Made by a program: the position numbers and the translations under genes | In this document: piece by piece, positions 49,705-59,487 of the stretch | How positions within the stretch are numbered: position 1 is the stretch's first letter | How the letters are laid out: every line of letters begins with the position of its first letter | NCBI RefSeq assembly: GCF_036194065.1 | Contig: NZ_CP108095.1 | Span: 8,122,001-8,186,000, forward strand | Source of the DNA: Streptomyces sp. NBC_00239 | GTDB lineage: Bacteria; Actinomycetota; Actinomycetes; Streptomycetales; Streptomycetaceae | Reading direction: 5' to 3' | DNA length: 64,000 nt | Notes under the pieces: generated by a model | The model's database searches: none | What the model saw: only the letters and a program-made list of their open reading frames with translations | Told to the model about the DNA's origin: nothing

Positions 49705-50083
49705 CGTCCGGGCTGTCCCTGATGACGGCGGCCGCACCCAGGCCAGGCCGACTTCGTCAACGTGTACGCGGTCTGCGGCAACGCGACTCCCTAAGGGGCG
49801 GCTTGACGTCGCTCGTCGAGTCCAGTGTGTGCCGGCGAAGGTGATGGCCACCTGGGAGGACCGGAGGGCTCGTCGCAGCTCAGCGCGGCGGACTGCTCGG
49901 CACTGAAGCTCACGCTGGATACGCATGGAGGGCGGCGCCGTGCCCGGCCGCCCTCCGGCAGTGCGAGGGGGTGTGGTGCTCGCGATCCGACGGCTCGTCG
50001 CCCCGGCCGACGTTCCCGGTCGTCCGGGTCAGAGCTGAAAGCCGGTCGTCGGGCCGGCGGCGTGGAGCGGGCCTGGTGCCTCG
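49705..50083. other. Intergenic region, no gene seen
   Basis: About 380 bases with short frames only; no known family, hairpin or clear promoter. Confidence 0.5.
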
Positions 50084-50314
50084 CTAAAGGGCCAGCACGA
50101 TCCCGTAGACCAGGAAGAACAGGGCCACGACCGCCGCGACGGCGAGGATGATCACGAGTGGCCCCTTGGACCAGCCGCGCTTGAGCGGGCGGTACGGACC
50201 GGCGCCGGAGGCGGTGCTGGCCTCGGCTGGAGGGGTCTCGCCGGGTGGCACCGAGCCGCCTGGTTCCAGACCGGGGGTGGTGCGGGGATCAGGATCCGGA
50301 CTGTTGGTACTCAT
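50084..50314 (-). CDS. DUF6480 family small membrane protein
   Basis: 76 residues. The N-terminal PDPDPRTTPGLEPGGSVPPG and GETPPAEASTASG are the hallmark of DUF6480, followed by one C-terminal membrane helix (LVIILAVAAVVALFFLVYGI). The ATG at 50314 begins the conserved region; the frame upstream has no similarity. Function unknown. It is among the small proteins typical of Streptomyces stress regions. Confidence 0.82.
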   Translation of the reverse strand: MSTNSPDPDPRTTPGLEPGGSVPPGETPPAEASTASGAGPYRPLKRGWSKGPLVIILAVAAVVALFFLVYGIVLAL

Positions 50315-50467
50315 ATTCGGCGTGTCCCCGGAATCAGGGCGAGCATGCCTGCCCCACGGGGGCGGCCACCATGATGTGTCGGTCGGTGAGCATGCGGTGT
50401 CTGTCGGTGCGGGGTCAGGACACTCGCGCCGTGCACGTAGCGGATCTGTCCGCGCTGTGCGAAGCCC

Positions 50468-50692
50468 ATGATTCAGGCAGGATCGGCGTTCGCCACGCCC
50501 CGTCGGCGGGACACCGCAGCGTGGCGGACCCTGGCCGTGCTGCTCAACGCCGGTATCGGCTTCCACAAGCGTTACTGCGGTGGGCCCGGATACCGGCCCC
50601 GAACTCTGCGCGATGTGCGCGAACGGATGGCGCACGCGCACCGCACTGGCGTGCCGGTCGCTGTGGCCCTCGTACAGCGGGACCTGCCGTAG
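50468..50692 (+). CDS. Doubtful small protein
   Basis: 74 residues starting near an ATG at 50468: RDTAAWRTLAVLLNAGIGFH, then GPGYRPRTLRDVRERMAHAH. The second half has a weak resemblance to internal helices of Streptomyces proteins, but I cannot name a family. No ribosome-binding site is evident. It may be a fragment. Included only because it is the sole plausible frame in the stretch. Confidence 0.2.
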   Translation: MIQAGSAFATPRRRDTAAWRTLAVLLNAGIGFHKRYCGGPGYRPRTLRDVRERMAHAHRTGVPVAVALVQRDLP

Positions 50693-50781
50693 CGGCTTGC
50701 AACCGGCCTGCGAGGGCTGCGCGCGGGCGTGCTGTGAGGGCGCGGGGCGGCTGCTGGCGGTCGATGGGGTGGAATGGGCGG

Positions 50782-51453
50782 GTGACCGCACACGATGTGG
50801 CCCGGCTTCTTCCGGGCATTGAGGATCTTCGCGCACATTGCCGTGGCCTGGCGATGCTGGACGCCGTGCTCAGCCCGGAGTGGGACGCGCGGTTCTACTC
50901 CTTCGACGCTCACTGGGACGAGGGCGAGCAGATGGCGTCGATGCGCGACGGAATGGGCAGCGAGTACTCGATCGTGTTCTCGCCTGCCGGTGCCTACGTT
51001 CGGGGCTTCGACCGGGAATCCCTCATGAGCCCGTGGGCCCGTATGGGCGTCCCCCAGGTGTGGCCGGGCGTCCTGGACGACGTGCCGGAAGTCTTCCGTC
51101 CGTACGTCACCGAGCCCGCGTTCTGCCAGGAAGACGGCACCCCCACGCTCACGTGCTGCTTGTGGCGAGGGACGGGCGACGCCGCCTGGAGCACCGGGAC
51201 CGTCGCCTTCCCCACAGGGGGCGACGGTGACCCCGACGGCGCGAACACGCTCTTCGAGCTCCTCGTCGACCGCACGCCCGACGCCTACGCGGCATGGGCC
51301 TGCGAGTACTACGAGACATCCGTCGACGTCGAAGTCGTCCGCGCCCTCCTGGCCCAACACCCGCTGACACCGGAGATCATCGCCGCCCTCAACCCGGACG
51401 TCGAGCTCGCCGACCTGGCCCAGGACCTCACCGAGATCGGCTACCCCACCTGA
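50782..51453 (+). CDS. Conserved protein of unknown function
   Basis: 223 residues with a compact alpha/beta pattern: DVARLLPGIEDLRAHCRGLA, SPEWDARFYSFDAHWDEGEQ, YSIVFSPAGAYVRGFDRESL, and a Trp/Pro-rich region around GVPQVWPGVLDDVPEVFRPY. The C-terminal 50 residues are acidic. Streptomyces proteins of this pattern have no known role. The GTG at 50782 fits the conserved start; an ATG at 50764 is in frame. It stands alone with no hairpin after it. Confidence 0.72.
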   Translation: MTAHDVARLLPGIEDLRAHCRGLAMLDAVLSPEWDARFYSFDAHWDEGEQMASMRDGMGSEYSIVFSPAGAYVRGFDRESLMSPWARMGVPQVWPGVLDDVPEVFRPYVTEPAFCQEDGTPTLTCCLWRGTGDAAWSTGTVAFPTGGDGDPDGANTLFELLVDRTPDAYAAWACEYYETSVDVEVVRALLAQHPLTPEIIAALNPDVELADLAQDLTEIGYPT

Positions 51454-51778
51454 ACCAGCACGCCCGCGCAGCACCACGGCCACTTCGACAAGTTCCCTCG
51501 CTCACAGCACCCGGGCTCGGCTCCCTCGGAATGGGAGCCGGCGCCCGCCTGACACCTGCCCGCTGACACCTGCCCGGTCCCGTCGGCGCGGCCGGCGACT
51601 TGAGCGACGGGCTGCCGGCGCCCGCCGTCTGATGCCCGGCGCGGCTGGCCCTGGGTAGGTGTGCTGCGCCGCCTGGAGGACCGCGATGGTCGTGATCGGA
51701 AAATTGCTTTTTCCACTCATTTATCCCGTTTTTATGGGTAGGCGTCGTGCGGAAATCACTCCTTCTCTGGAGGTCATC

Positions 51779-52252
51779 ATGGCGTCGACCCATCGCGTAC
51801 CCATCGAGGAACACCCTGACCTGATGGAACTGCGGGCCCGGCACGACCGCGCCGTCGCGACTCCTCGCGCTCAGATGGTGGAGGCCCTCGCTGTGGTCAC
51901 CGGCCTCTATCTCGCGGCGTCTCCATGGATAGTCGGCTTCAACGGGTTCACCACACTCGCCGTCACCAATCTGATCGCAGGTATTGCTTACACGCTCCTT
52001 CTAGGCGGTCTGGGCAGCTCCTACGAGCGGACCCATTCCATGGCCTGGGCCGCGGCCGCGATTGGCATCTGGACCTGTGTCGCGCCCTGGGTGGTTGCCG
52101 GTGACGTCGCTCATACCCGCTCGATCACCAGCAACCTCATCACCGGAGCCATCGCCACGCTCCTCGCCCTCGCTGCGGCCTCCGGAGCCCGCGACCGCGC
52201 CGACAACCGGCCCGGCGCACGGGCGCACCGCTCCATGCCCGGCGACCGCTGA
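51779..52252 (+). CDS. SPW-repeat membrane protein
   Basis: 157 residues with four hydrophobic helices and two SPW motifs, ASPWIVGFNGFTTLAVTNLI and APWVVAGDVAHTRSITSNLI, the signature of SPW-repeat proteins. The N-terminal HPDLMELRARHDRAVATPR is soluble. TCTGGAGGTC lies just before the ATG. The upstream region 51695-51735 is unusually AT-rich and includes TTATGGGTAGG, resembling part of a SigB-type -10, so stress control is plausible. Function unknown. Confidence 0.85.
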   Translation: MASTHRVPIEEHPDLMELRARHDRAVATPRAQMVEALAVVTGLYLAASPWIVGFNGFTTLAVTNLIAGIAYTLLLGGLGSSYERTHSMAWAAAAIGIWTCVAPWVVAGDVAHTRSITSNLITGAIATLLALAAASGARDRADNRPGARAHRSMPGDR

Positions 52253-52631
52253 CACGCCCGCCCGGTAGGTGAACGGACTGGCTGGCCAGGGCAGCCCCGG
52301 CGCGCCCGGGGAACCCCGGGTAGATGCCGCGCAACCCCCGGCGGATCCTGGAGATCAGGAGATCAGGACGCTACGGCGCCCGCCCATGAGGCGGGCGCCG
52401 TAGCAGTCCCCTTTCAGAGGGCCCGCCTGAGGCCGAGCCCGCAAGCTGGTCGGGGTGCGCTCGGCGCGCGGCTTCGCTGTTCGGCGGCTTCTTGGTGCTG
52501 TGTGTGCTGGGCCCAGGGGATGGCGGCGTCGCGGGGCGGTGATGATGGGCACGGACCTGCTGCCGTCGGGCAGGCCGGGGACGCTTTCTGCGGGGTGTGC
52601 GCGGGGATGTGGCAGATGTGATGCAGCGGGA
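52253..52631. other. Intergenic region with terminator
   Basis: About 380 bases between the SPW gene and the convergent phosphatase gene. It holds the hairpin at 52371-52403 and otherwise no convincing frame. Confidence 0.5.
52371..52403. terminator. Strong hairpin terminator
   Basis: Perfect 14-bp stem (CTACGGCGCCCGCC and its complement) with a 5-base loop. It lies between convergent SPW and phosphatase genes and could serve both. Confidence 0.75.
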
Positions 52632-53879
52632 TCAGGGGTTCATGTGGCGGGCTGCGGTGCGGGTGCGGGTGCGGGTGCCGGTGCCGGTGGCGGTGGCGGT
52701 GCCGGTGCCGTGCCAGTCCAGGCACAGGACGGTGGCGTCGTCTTTCGGCGGCTGGCCGTTGTAGGCGCCGGTGACGGCGGCGACCAGGGTACGTACGACT
52801 TCGCGCGGGTGCTCGGTGGCGGTCTTGCGCAGGAGTGCGGGCAGGTCGACTGTCGCGGCTTGTCGCTCTTGCATGCCGTCGGTGTAGAGCACGAGGCGGT
52901 CGCCGGGGCGCAGATCGAGGTCTTGGACCTGGTAGGCGCCTTGGCCGGGGAGGCCGAAGGGCAGGTTCACCGCGAGGTGCAGTTCATCCACGGCGCCGTC
53001 GCGTAGCCGCAGCGGCCAGGGGTGGCCGGCGTTGACCAGCTGGGCTCCGGTCCCGTCGAGTGCGATGCGTAGGAGCTGGCCGGTGGCGAAGGACCGGTGG
53101 CCGTGGTCGAGGAGGGCCTGGTGGGTCTGGCGGGCCTGTTCGGCGAGGTCGCATCCGGCGCGGCGGGCGCCGCGGGAGGCACTGACGAGGAGGGTGGCCA
53201 TGAGCGCCGCATCGACGTCGTGGCCCATGGCATCGGTGATGGACAAGTGCAGGGTGTCGCTGTCCAGGCTGTAGTCGTAGGTGTCGCCGGCGATGTCGGA
53301 TGCCGGGACCAGGGCGCCGGCGAGGGCGAACTCGGCGGCATCGCAGGAGGGAGCCGAGGGCAGGAGCTGGCGCTGGATCTCCGCGGCCAGGCTGACCGTG
53401 GTGGTGCGGTTGCCCCAGTGGTACAGATCGGTGAAGCGGCGGTCGGCGACGATGATGTACGCCAGCGCGTGCGCCGCCTCCTCGACCTGCGTCAGCACAT
53501 CCGGTGTTACGCGGGTGAGGAACAGCTCCAGGACACCGATCGTGTCGCCGCGGTTCGTCACCGGCGCCAGTACCCGCTGCCCGCGCTCGCCCTCCCGTTC
53601 CTGCACCAGTCTCTGGCCGCGCAGGACCTCGTCGTACACACTGCTCCCTACGAGGGGGACCTGGTCGGCGCGGCGTTCCTGGAACGTATCCGCTTCTTCG
53701 TGGACACGCAGCAGGCGCCGGCCCACCACGTCGACGAACAGGAACGACACGTACCGCGCACCGAACCGGTCGCGCAGATTCTGCGCCACGACATCGAGCG
53801 AGCGCACCGGCGCCGCGTCCTCAGCCGCTGCCAGTACCTCGGCCAGTCCGATCCGCTCACCCGCCACGTCAACCTCCAT
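52632..53879 (-). CDS. GAF-SpoIIE PP2C-type protein phosphatase
   Basis: 415 residues. A GAF-like sensor (about 20-165) precedes a PP2C/SpoIIE domain (about 190-390) with metal ligands at [35 protein letters not shown] and [10 protein letters not shown]. Such phosphatases dephosphorylate anti-anti-sigma factors (RsbU/RsbX-like) and so control stress sigma factors. No anti-sigma gene is adjacent. Near the C-terminus a hexamer repeat gives an odd [19 protein letters not shown] tail. Start ATG 53879 has GGGAG some 12 bases upstream. Confidence 0.85.
   Translation of the reverse strand: MEVDVAGERIGLAEVLAAAEDAAPVRSLDVVAQNLRDRFGARYVSFLFVDVVGRRLLRVHEEADTFQERRADQVPLVGSSVYDEVLRGQRLVQEREGERGQRVLAPVTNRGDTIGVLELFLTRVTPDVLTQVEEAAHALAYIIVADRRFTDLYHWGNRTTTVSLAAEIQRQLLPSAPSCDAAEFALAGALVPASDIAGDTYDYSLDSDTLHLSITDAMGHDVDAALMATLLVSASRGARRAGCDLAEQARQTHQALLDHGHRSFATGQLLRIALDGTGAQLVNAGHPWPLRLRDGAVDELHLAVNLPFGLPGQGAYQVQDLDLRPGDRLVLYTDGMQERQAATVDLPALLRKTATEHPREVVRTLVAAVTGAYNGQPPKDDATVLCLDWHGTGTATATGTGTRTRTRTAARHMNP
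52654..52707. repeat. CGGGTG/CCGGTG hexanucleotide tract inside the phosphatase gene
   Basis: Nine tandem hexamers encode a Gly-Thr/Arg-Thr tail at the C-terminus of the SpoIIE phosphatase. Unit gain or loss keeps the frame. Confidence 0.75.
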
Positions 53880-54267
53880 ACGTTGTGGGTGCTCCCTTCC
53901 CTGCGGCACGACGGAAATCACGCTGCGGACGCCTCGGCTTGGCGGCCCCCTGTACACCACGTCGAAGGTGTCACGGCGTGGGGGTGGCGCGATTCCTTGA
54001 CGGACGCCGCCCGGAGCGAGCGGGGCGGCCGCGGTTCACGCGGCATGTGTCGCTGTGGCCGCGGAGTGCCGGAGCAGCCTGGAGAGCAGGCGTCCGGCCC
54101 GTTGGGAGCGGTGTTGGTCATCCTCCCGGTCTGCGGCGGACGGCGTAGGCGGGTTGCCTGTTCGGGTCAATCCTCCGTCCGGGGCGAGCGACACGACCGT
54201 ACGCCGGGTACAGGGCGTCCGGGTGGCGGGCGGCGCCGCCCGGTAAGGCAATGCCGAGGAGGCGCTG
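53880..54267. other. Intergenic region, no gene seen
   Basis: About 390 bases between divergently transcribed phosphatase and hemerythrin genes; it must hold both promoters. No strong repeats or coding frames. Confidence 0.5.
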
Positions 54268-54741
54268 GTGGACGGGATCGTGCTGCTCAAGGAAGACCAC
54301 AAGACGGTCGAGAAGCTGTTCAAGCAGTTCGAGAAGGCCGGCGACAACGCGCACGCCGAGAAGCGGAAGATCGCGGACCAGGTGATCGAGGAACTCACCA
54401 CCCACACCTGGATCGAGGAGAAGATCTTTTACCCGGCCGCCCGCGAGGCCGCCCCCGAGACGAAGGACCACGTCCTGGAAAGCGTCGAGGAGCACCACGT
54501 CGTGCTGTGGATGCTCTCCGAGCTCAAAGACCTGGACCCGAAGGACGAACGCTTCGACGCCAAGATGAGCGTCCTGATGGAGAACGTCCGCCACCACGTT
54601 GAGGAAGAAGAGAAGGAGTGGTTCCCCGACGTCCGCAAGGCGATGGGCCGCAACCGCCTCACCGAGCTCGGTGAGCAGATGGAGAAGGCGAAGAAGAAGG
54701 CCCCGGGTGAGCCTCTCGCCGTCCCCAGCGCGAAGAAATAG
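54268..54741 (+). CDS. Hemerythrin domain protein
   Basis: 157 residues. The di-iron ligands of hemerythrin-like proteins are seen in order: KEDHKTVEKLFKQFEK (His11), THTWIEEKIFYP, EEHHVVLWML and HHVEEEEKEWFP. The four-helix bundle binds O2, NO or iron, and stress-type members may sense or store iron and oxygen species. GTG 54268 follows GAGGAGGCGCTG. The end is Lys-rich. It stands alone on the plus strand. Confidence 0.87.
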   Translation: MDGIVLLKEDHKTVEKLFKQFEKAGDNAHAEKRKIADQVIEELTTHTWIEEKIFYPAAREAAPETKDHVLESVEEHHVVLWMLSELKDLDPKDERFDAKMSVLMENVRHHVEEEEKEWFPDVRKAMGRNRLTELGEQMEKAKKKAPGEPLAVPSAKK

Positions 54742-54884
54742 GTGACCGCAGGCTCGCCTCCTGCTCGGGACACGGAGCATGGAGCGGCCGCCCCCCTGGC
54801 GCAGGACGTTGGTGACGAGTAGCTAGATGGACCAGATCGCCCTGCCGGGCCCCGGCTCCCCTTCCTCAGGCCTGCCCGAGAACG

Positions 54885-55055
54885 TCAGTGGGCTGGGCGG
54901 TGGGTGGTGCGCCACATCGAGCGGGCCAGGTAGTAGAGGAGGGCGGCGACGAGAACCAGTACGCCGATGGACAGCTGGTAGAGCATGCCGTCGACGCTCG
55001 CGCCGATGATCACCAGGGTGGTCCCTGCGATGAGCAGCACCAGGAGAAGAGCCAT
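54885..55055 (-). CDS. Small two-helix membrane protein (56 aa)
   Basis: 56 residues: MALLLVLLIAGTTLVIIGAS, then YQLSIGVLVLVAALLYYLA, ending SMWRTTHRPAH. Two membrane helices are clear and a positively charged end would lie in the cytoplasm. GAGAAG lies ahead of the ATG at 55055 but the ribosome site is modest. No family is recognised. Confidence 0.62.
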   Translation of the reverse strand: MALLLVLLIAGTTLVIIGASVDGMLYQLSIGVLVLVAALLYYLARSMWRTTHRPAH

Positions 55056-55208
55056 GACAGGCAGTGCGTGAGGGCAGAGAGGGCGGGCTCAGGCGTCGGC
55101 GCCACGGCTCGGAGGTCCGGACAAATCGCGAGCGGACGCCCGGTGCCTTTCCCTGAAGGTGGGGTCGCAGTGTAGAGAACGGAGCCGTGACCAGCCAGGA
55201 TGCCGGTC

Positions 55209-56024
55209 ATGACCGCTGACCAGGACCTCGTTCCCTTTCGCCCGACCCAGTCGGCAACGGTGGTATTCGGCGCGGGGGCCGCGATCGGGGTTCTGGGCGG
55301 GATGATCGGGTTGGGTGGCGCGGAGTTCCGTCTGCCGCTGCTGGTCGGCCTGTTCGGGTTCGCGGCGCTCTCAGCCGTCATTCTGAACAAGGCGATGAGC
55401 CTGGTCGTGGTCCTGGTGGCGCTTGCGACCCGCCTGGCGGCGGTCTCGGCCGCGGAGGTGGCCGCCCGCTGGCCGGTCGCGGTCAACCTGCTGGCCGGCA
55501 GCCTGGTCGGGGCGTGGGTTGGGGCGTCCTGGGCGGTACGCATGCGCCCCGCCACCCTCTACAAAGTGCTCGCCGCCCTGATGGTGTTCATGGCGGCCGC
55601 TCTGCTGGTCACCCACACCACGGCCCTGGGCACGCTCGCCCTGCCCGGGTGGGCACAGGTGCCGTGCGGCGTGGTGGCCGGGTTCGGCATCGGGGTGGTC
55701 GCGGCGATCATGGGCGTGGCCGGCGGCGAACTCCTGATCCCGACGATCGTGCTGCTCTTCGGCCAGGACATCAAAACGGCCGGAAGCCTGTCCCTGCTGG
55801 TATCGCTGCCGACCATGCTGGTGGCCTTCGCCCGCTACAGCCGCGACGGCAGCTTCGCCGTCCTCGGCGCGAACCTCCGCTTCACCACGATCATGGCCGC
55901 AGGTTCCCTCGTCGGCGCGGTGCTGGGCGGGCTGTTCCTCGGCGCCATCCCGGACCTGGTGCTCATCCCGTTGCTCGCCGTGATCCTGCTGATCTCCGCA
56001 GCCAAGCTCGCCCGTCACGACTGA
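55209..56024 (+). CDS. TSUP/TauE-type sulfite exporter-like permease
   Basis: 271 residues with about eight hydrophobic helices. Signature parts: GVLGGMIGLGGAEFRLPLLV (the conserved first half repeat) and GIGVVAAIMGVAGGELLIPT (the second half), as in the TauE/SafE family. Members move sulfite, sulfoacetate or other organosulfur anions. The ATG at 55209 is preceded by AGGA; the in-frame ATG at 55200 is an alternative. The substrate is unknown. It lies convergent to the catalase gene. Confidence 0.85.
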   Translation: MTADQDLVPFRPTQSATVVFGAGAAIGVLGGMIGLGGAEFRLPLLVGLFGFAALSAVILNKAMSLVVVLVALATRLAAVSAAEVAARWPVAVNLLAGSLVGAWVGASWAVRMRPATLYKVLAALMVFMAAALLVTHTTALGTLALPGWAQVPCGVVAGFGIGVVAAIMGVAGGELLIPTIVLLFGQDIKTAGSLSLLVSLPTMLVAFARYSRDGSFAVLGANLRFTTIMAAGSLVGAVLGGLFLGAIPDLVLIPLLAVILLISAAKLARHD

Positions 56025-56222
56025 CGTCGCCGCTCGGCGCATGACGGGGCAGCGCGTACTCGCCCAGGGTCTTGATCGGCATACGATTTCGGACCCGTAC
56101 CGGCGTCCCGTGGCGTGACGTTCCGGAGCGGTACGGCCTCTGGGGCGGGCCGCTGATGTGAGCGACCTCGCCGGTCCCCGCCCCGATCTGGGTGGTGGAC
56201 CGGCGAGGCCGCCGCCGTTTCG

Positions 56223-58460
56223 TCAGAGGTCGGCAGGGAAGCGGTCCCATGCGCGGTGCTCGCCGAGCGCCCGCGTGAGCTCCTCCACGGTCGCGGTGCT
56301 GGTTTCGCCGGTGGCGATGCCCGGATCGTCCGCCGTGATGCCGGCGGATTCCAGGAGGCGCTCCGCGCCGTTCCAGCCGCCGATGGCCTTGCCGTGTCGG
56401 TACGCCTCGGTGAGGAGCAGCAGGACGCGCGGATCGGCGGCTTGCGGGGGCCGGGCGGTGCCGGCCTTGGCGTCGCGGGCGCCGTAGGCATCTGCGCCCG
56501 CCTGTGGTTCCCCGGCCAGGAGCAGGGCGTCGAATTCGACGGAGCGGGCGGTGGCGTAGGTCCGCTGAACGGTGATCGGATCGCCGTCGGGGTCGAGGGT
56601 TCCGCCGGTCGGGGCGATGACGAGGGGCACCATGGCGGCGTCGAGGACGGCTTGCCGTGCGGTCCGTACGCCGTCCAGGTCGGCCTCCGCGTCGGCGATG
56701 ATGCCGACGACACGACCGTCGGTCGGCCAGGTCCCGCCCATCTGGGAGAGGGCCGGGCTGGGGTCGGGCTCGGCGAGCGGTTCGGTGGCCGAGGGGGCCG
56801 GCAGGCCGAGGCCGGTGGCGACGTGTTCGCACAGCTGCGGGTCGATGTTCGCGAGGACCTGGAGGGTGCGTTCCTTGACGGCCCGCTCGTAGCACTTGTT
56901 CAGCTCGAAGGTGTACGCGGCGATGATGTGCTCGCGCTCGGGCGGCGTCATGCTGAGCCAGAACAGGCGCGGTTGGGAGAAGTGGTCCGAGAACGAGGCC
57001 GGCGCCTCGCGGACCTTGCTCGCCGCCGGAACCTTCACAGGCGTCTCGACGAAGGCGCCCGTGTCGGCTCCGGCCAGGAACGGGCAGCCGCCATCGAGGC
57101 TGTTGGGCCGGTAGGGCGCCACACCCGTGTGGACGGCGGTCTGGTGCATGCCGTCGCGGAGCATGTCGTTGACGGGGGCGTGCGGCCGGTTGATCGGGAT
57201 CTGGCCGAAGTTGGGGCCGCCGAGCCGGCTGATCTGCGTATCGAGGTACGAGAAGAGCCGGCCGGCGAGCAGCGGGTCGTCGGTGACGTCGATGCCGGGG
57301 ACCAGATGGCCGGGATGGAAGGCGACTTGTTCCGTCTCCGCGAAGTAGTTCTTCGTGTTCGCGTTCAAGGTCATCAGTCCGATGGGCTGGACCGGCGCGC
57401 GCTCCTCCGGGACGATCTTGGTGGGGTCGAGGAGGTCGATGCCTTCGAAGGTCTGGTCGTCGGTGTCGGGGAAGACCTGGATGCCCAGTTCCCACTGGGG
57501 GAAGGCGCCGGCCTCGATCGCGTCGAAGAGGTCCCGGCGGTGGAAGTCGGGATCCATTCCGTTGATCAGCTGCGCCTCCTCCCAGACCAGGGAGTGCACG
57601 CCCAGCTTCGGCTTCCAGTGGAACTTCACCAGCACGCTCTCCTCGGCCGTGTTCACCAGCCGGAAGGTGTGGACTCCGAATCCCTCCATCGTCCGGTAGG
57701 AGCGGGGGATGCCGCGGTCGGACATGTTCCAGAGGGTGTGGTGGGTGGCTTCGGTGTGCAGGGACACGAAGTCCCAGAACGTGTCGTGCGCGCTCTGCGC
57801 CTGCGGGATCTCGCGGTCCGGATGCGGCTTGGCGGCGTGGATGACGTCGGGGAACTTGAGCGCGTCCTGGATGAAGAACACCGGGATGTTGTTCCCGACC
57901 AGGTCGAAGGTGCCTTCATCGGTGTAGAACTTCGTGGCGAACCCGCGGGTGTCGCGCACCGTGTCCGCGGATCCGCGCGAGCCGAGGACCGTGGAGAACC
58001 GCACGAACACCGGCGTCTCCACGTCCTTGGCCAGGAACGCCGCCTTCGACACCTCACCGGCCGTGCCGTACCCCTGGAAGACACCGTGAGCGGCGGCGCC
58101 CCGTGCGTGGACGACCCGCTCCGGGATCCGCTCGTGGTCGAAATGGGTGATCTTCTCGCGGAGATGGTGGTCCTGGAGAAGAACCGGGCCGCGGGCTCCG
58201 GCCTTCAGCGAGTGATCGGTGTCCGGCAGACGCGCGCCCTGGGCGGTGGTGAGGTAGGCGCCGCTCTGCGCGACGCGGGCCTGGTCGGCGCCGGTGGGCT
58301 GCCCGGTGGGGCTCACGGTCTCGGGGCCGTCCTGGTCCGGCTTCGGGGGCAGCGGTTCCCCCGGCTGCATGGGTTCGGCCAGGGACGGGGGGACGGGGCC
58401 CGGTTGGCCCGGCAGTTCGTTCCCGGCGGTGTCCTCTGCTGGCTGCTGCTTTTTCGTCAT
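56223..58460 (-). CDS. katE: Large-subunit catalase (KatE/HPII type)
   Basis: 745 residues, the size of clade 2 catalases. Catalytic His118 ([13 protein letters not shown]), Asn191 ([12 protein letters not shown]) and the proximal haem Tyr ([13 protein letters not shown]) are present. The C-terminal 150 residues form the flavodoxin/DJ-1-like domain ([32 protein letters not shown]). It breaks down H2O2. The N-terminus is Pro/Gln-rich. AAGGAG lies before the ATG. A frameshifted relic of a similar gene is at about 39553-39660. Four genes on this strand follow one another here. Confidence 0.92.
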   Translation of the reverse strand: MTKKQQPAEDTAGNELPGQPGPVPPSLAEPMQPGEPLPPKPDQDGPETVSPTGQPTGADQARVAQSGAYLTTAQGARLPDTDHSLKAGARGPVLLQDHHLREKITHFDHERIPERVVHARGAAAHGVFQGYGTAGEVSKAAFLAKDVETPVFVRFSTVLGSRGSADTVRDTRGFATKFYTDEGTFDLVGNNIPVFFIQDALKFPDVIHAAKPHPDREIPQAQSAHDTFWDFVSLHTEATHHTLWNMSDRGIPRSYRTMEGFGVHTFRLVNTAEESVLVKFHWKPKLGVHSLVWEEAQLINGMDPDFHRRDLFDAIEAGAFPQWELGIQVFPDTDDQTFEGIDLLDPTKIVPEERAPVQPIGLMTLNANTKNYFAETEQVAFHPGHLVPGIDVTDDPLLAGRLFSYLDTQISRLGGPNFGQIPINRPHAPVNDMLRDGMHQTAVHTGVAPYRPNSLDGGCPFLAGADTGAFVETPVKVPAASKVREAPASFSDHFSQPRLFWLSMTPPEREHIIAAYTFELNKCYERAVKERTLQVLANIDPQLCEHVATGLGLPAPSATEPLAEPDPSPALSQMGGTWPTDGRVVGIIADAEADLDGVRTARQAVLDAAMVPLVIAPTGGTLDPDGDPITVQRTYATARSVEFDALLLAGEPQAGADAYGARDAKAGTARPPQAADPRVLLLLTEAYRHGKAIGGWNGAERLLESAGITADDPGIATGETSTATVEELTRALGEHRAWDRFPADL

Positions 58461-58552
58461 GGTCGTTCTCCTTATGGGCGGCGGCGTTGTGGTGGAGGCA
58501 ACAGCAGTGCCTTGATGCGGCCCGCGGTACCTGCGCGTTCGAGCGCGGCAGG

Positions 58553-59446
58553 TTAGGGGAGGGGCGTGCCGCCGGTGGCGTTGACGATCTCCCCGGTGAT
58601 GTAGCTGGCTTGGGGGGAGGCCAGGAAGACGTAGGCAGGGGCCATCTCCGCCGGCTGGGCCGCGCGGCCCAGGGGCGACTGCTTGCCGAACTCCGTCACG
58701 TCGGGCATGGTCGCCGGGATCAGCGGCGTCCAGACCGGCCCGGGGGCGACAGCGTTGACGCGGATGCCGCGCTCGGCGACCATCTGCGCCAGCCCGTGGG
58801 TGAAGGAGATGATCGCCGACTTCGTCATCGCGTAGTCGAGCAGGTGCGGGCTGGGCTGGTAGCCCTGCACCGACGCGGTGTTGATGACCGACCCGCCGCG
58901 CGGAATGTGGGCGAGGGCCGCGCGGGAGAGCCAGAACATCCCGTACAGGTTGGTTTTCATCACCCGGTCGAACTGCTCCGTGGTGATGGCCTCGATCCCG
59001 TCGGGCTGGGACATCTGGTAGGCGGCGTTGTTGACGAGGATGTCGATGCGCCCCAGCTCGTCCACGGCCCGGTTGATCAGGGCCTCGCACTGTTCCTCGT
59101 CGCGGATGTCGCACTGGACGGGCACGGCCTTGCGGCCTGCGTCGCCGACCAGCCGTGCGGTCTCGGCCGCCTCCTCCGCTTCCTCGGGGAGGTGGGTGAA
59201 GACGACGTCCGCTCCCTCCCGGGCGTAGGCCAGGCACACGGCCCGGCCGATTCCGGAGTCGCCTCCGGTGATGACGGCCGCCCGGTCCAGGAGTACGTCG
59301 TGGCCTTGGTAGGAGTTCTCGCCGTGGTCCGGGCGGGGGTCCATCTCCTCCGTCGAGCCAGGGGGTTCCTGATCCTGATCGGGGAAGGGAGGGCGCGGGT
59401 AGCGGGTGACAGGGTCGGGAACGCGGGGTTCTCTCTGGGGCGACAT
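58553..59446 (-). CDS. SDR-family oxidoreductase (general stress type)
   Basis: 297 residues. A 45-residue lead (VTRYPRPPFPDQDQEPPGST) precedes the SDR fold. It has cofactor motif GGDSGIGRAV, structural NNAA (ILVNNAAYQ), catalytic Ser and YxxxK (NTASVQGY, then LLDYAMTKSA), and VNAVAPGPVWTPLI. This layout is that of YhdF/GspSDR-like stress proteins. Substrate unknown; NADP or NAD cannot be told apart reliably. It lies 92 bp upstream of the catalase gene, on the same strand. Confidence 0.87.
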   Translation of the reverse strand: MSPQREPRVPDPVTRYPRPPFPDQDQEPPGSTEEMDPRPDHGENSYQGHDVLLDRAAVITGGDSGIGRAVCLAYAREGADVVFTHLPEEAEEAAETARLVGDAGRKAVPVQCDIRDEEQCEALINRAVDELGRIDILVNNAAYQMSQPDGIEAITTEQFDRVMKTNLYGMFWLSRAALAHIPRGGSVINTASVQGYQPSPHLLDYAMTKSAIISFTHGLAQMVAERGIRVNAVAPGPVWTPLIPATMPDVTEFGKQSPLGRAAQPAEMAPAYVFLASPQASYITGEIVNATGGTPLP

Positions 59447-59487
59447 TCGTTTCTCCGGTCTACGGGGCACACAAGGCGAGCTGTAGG

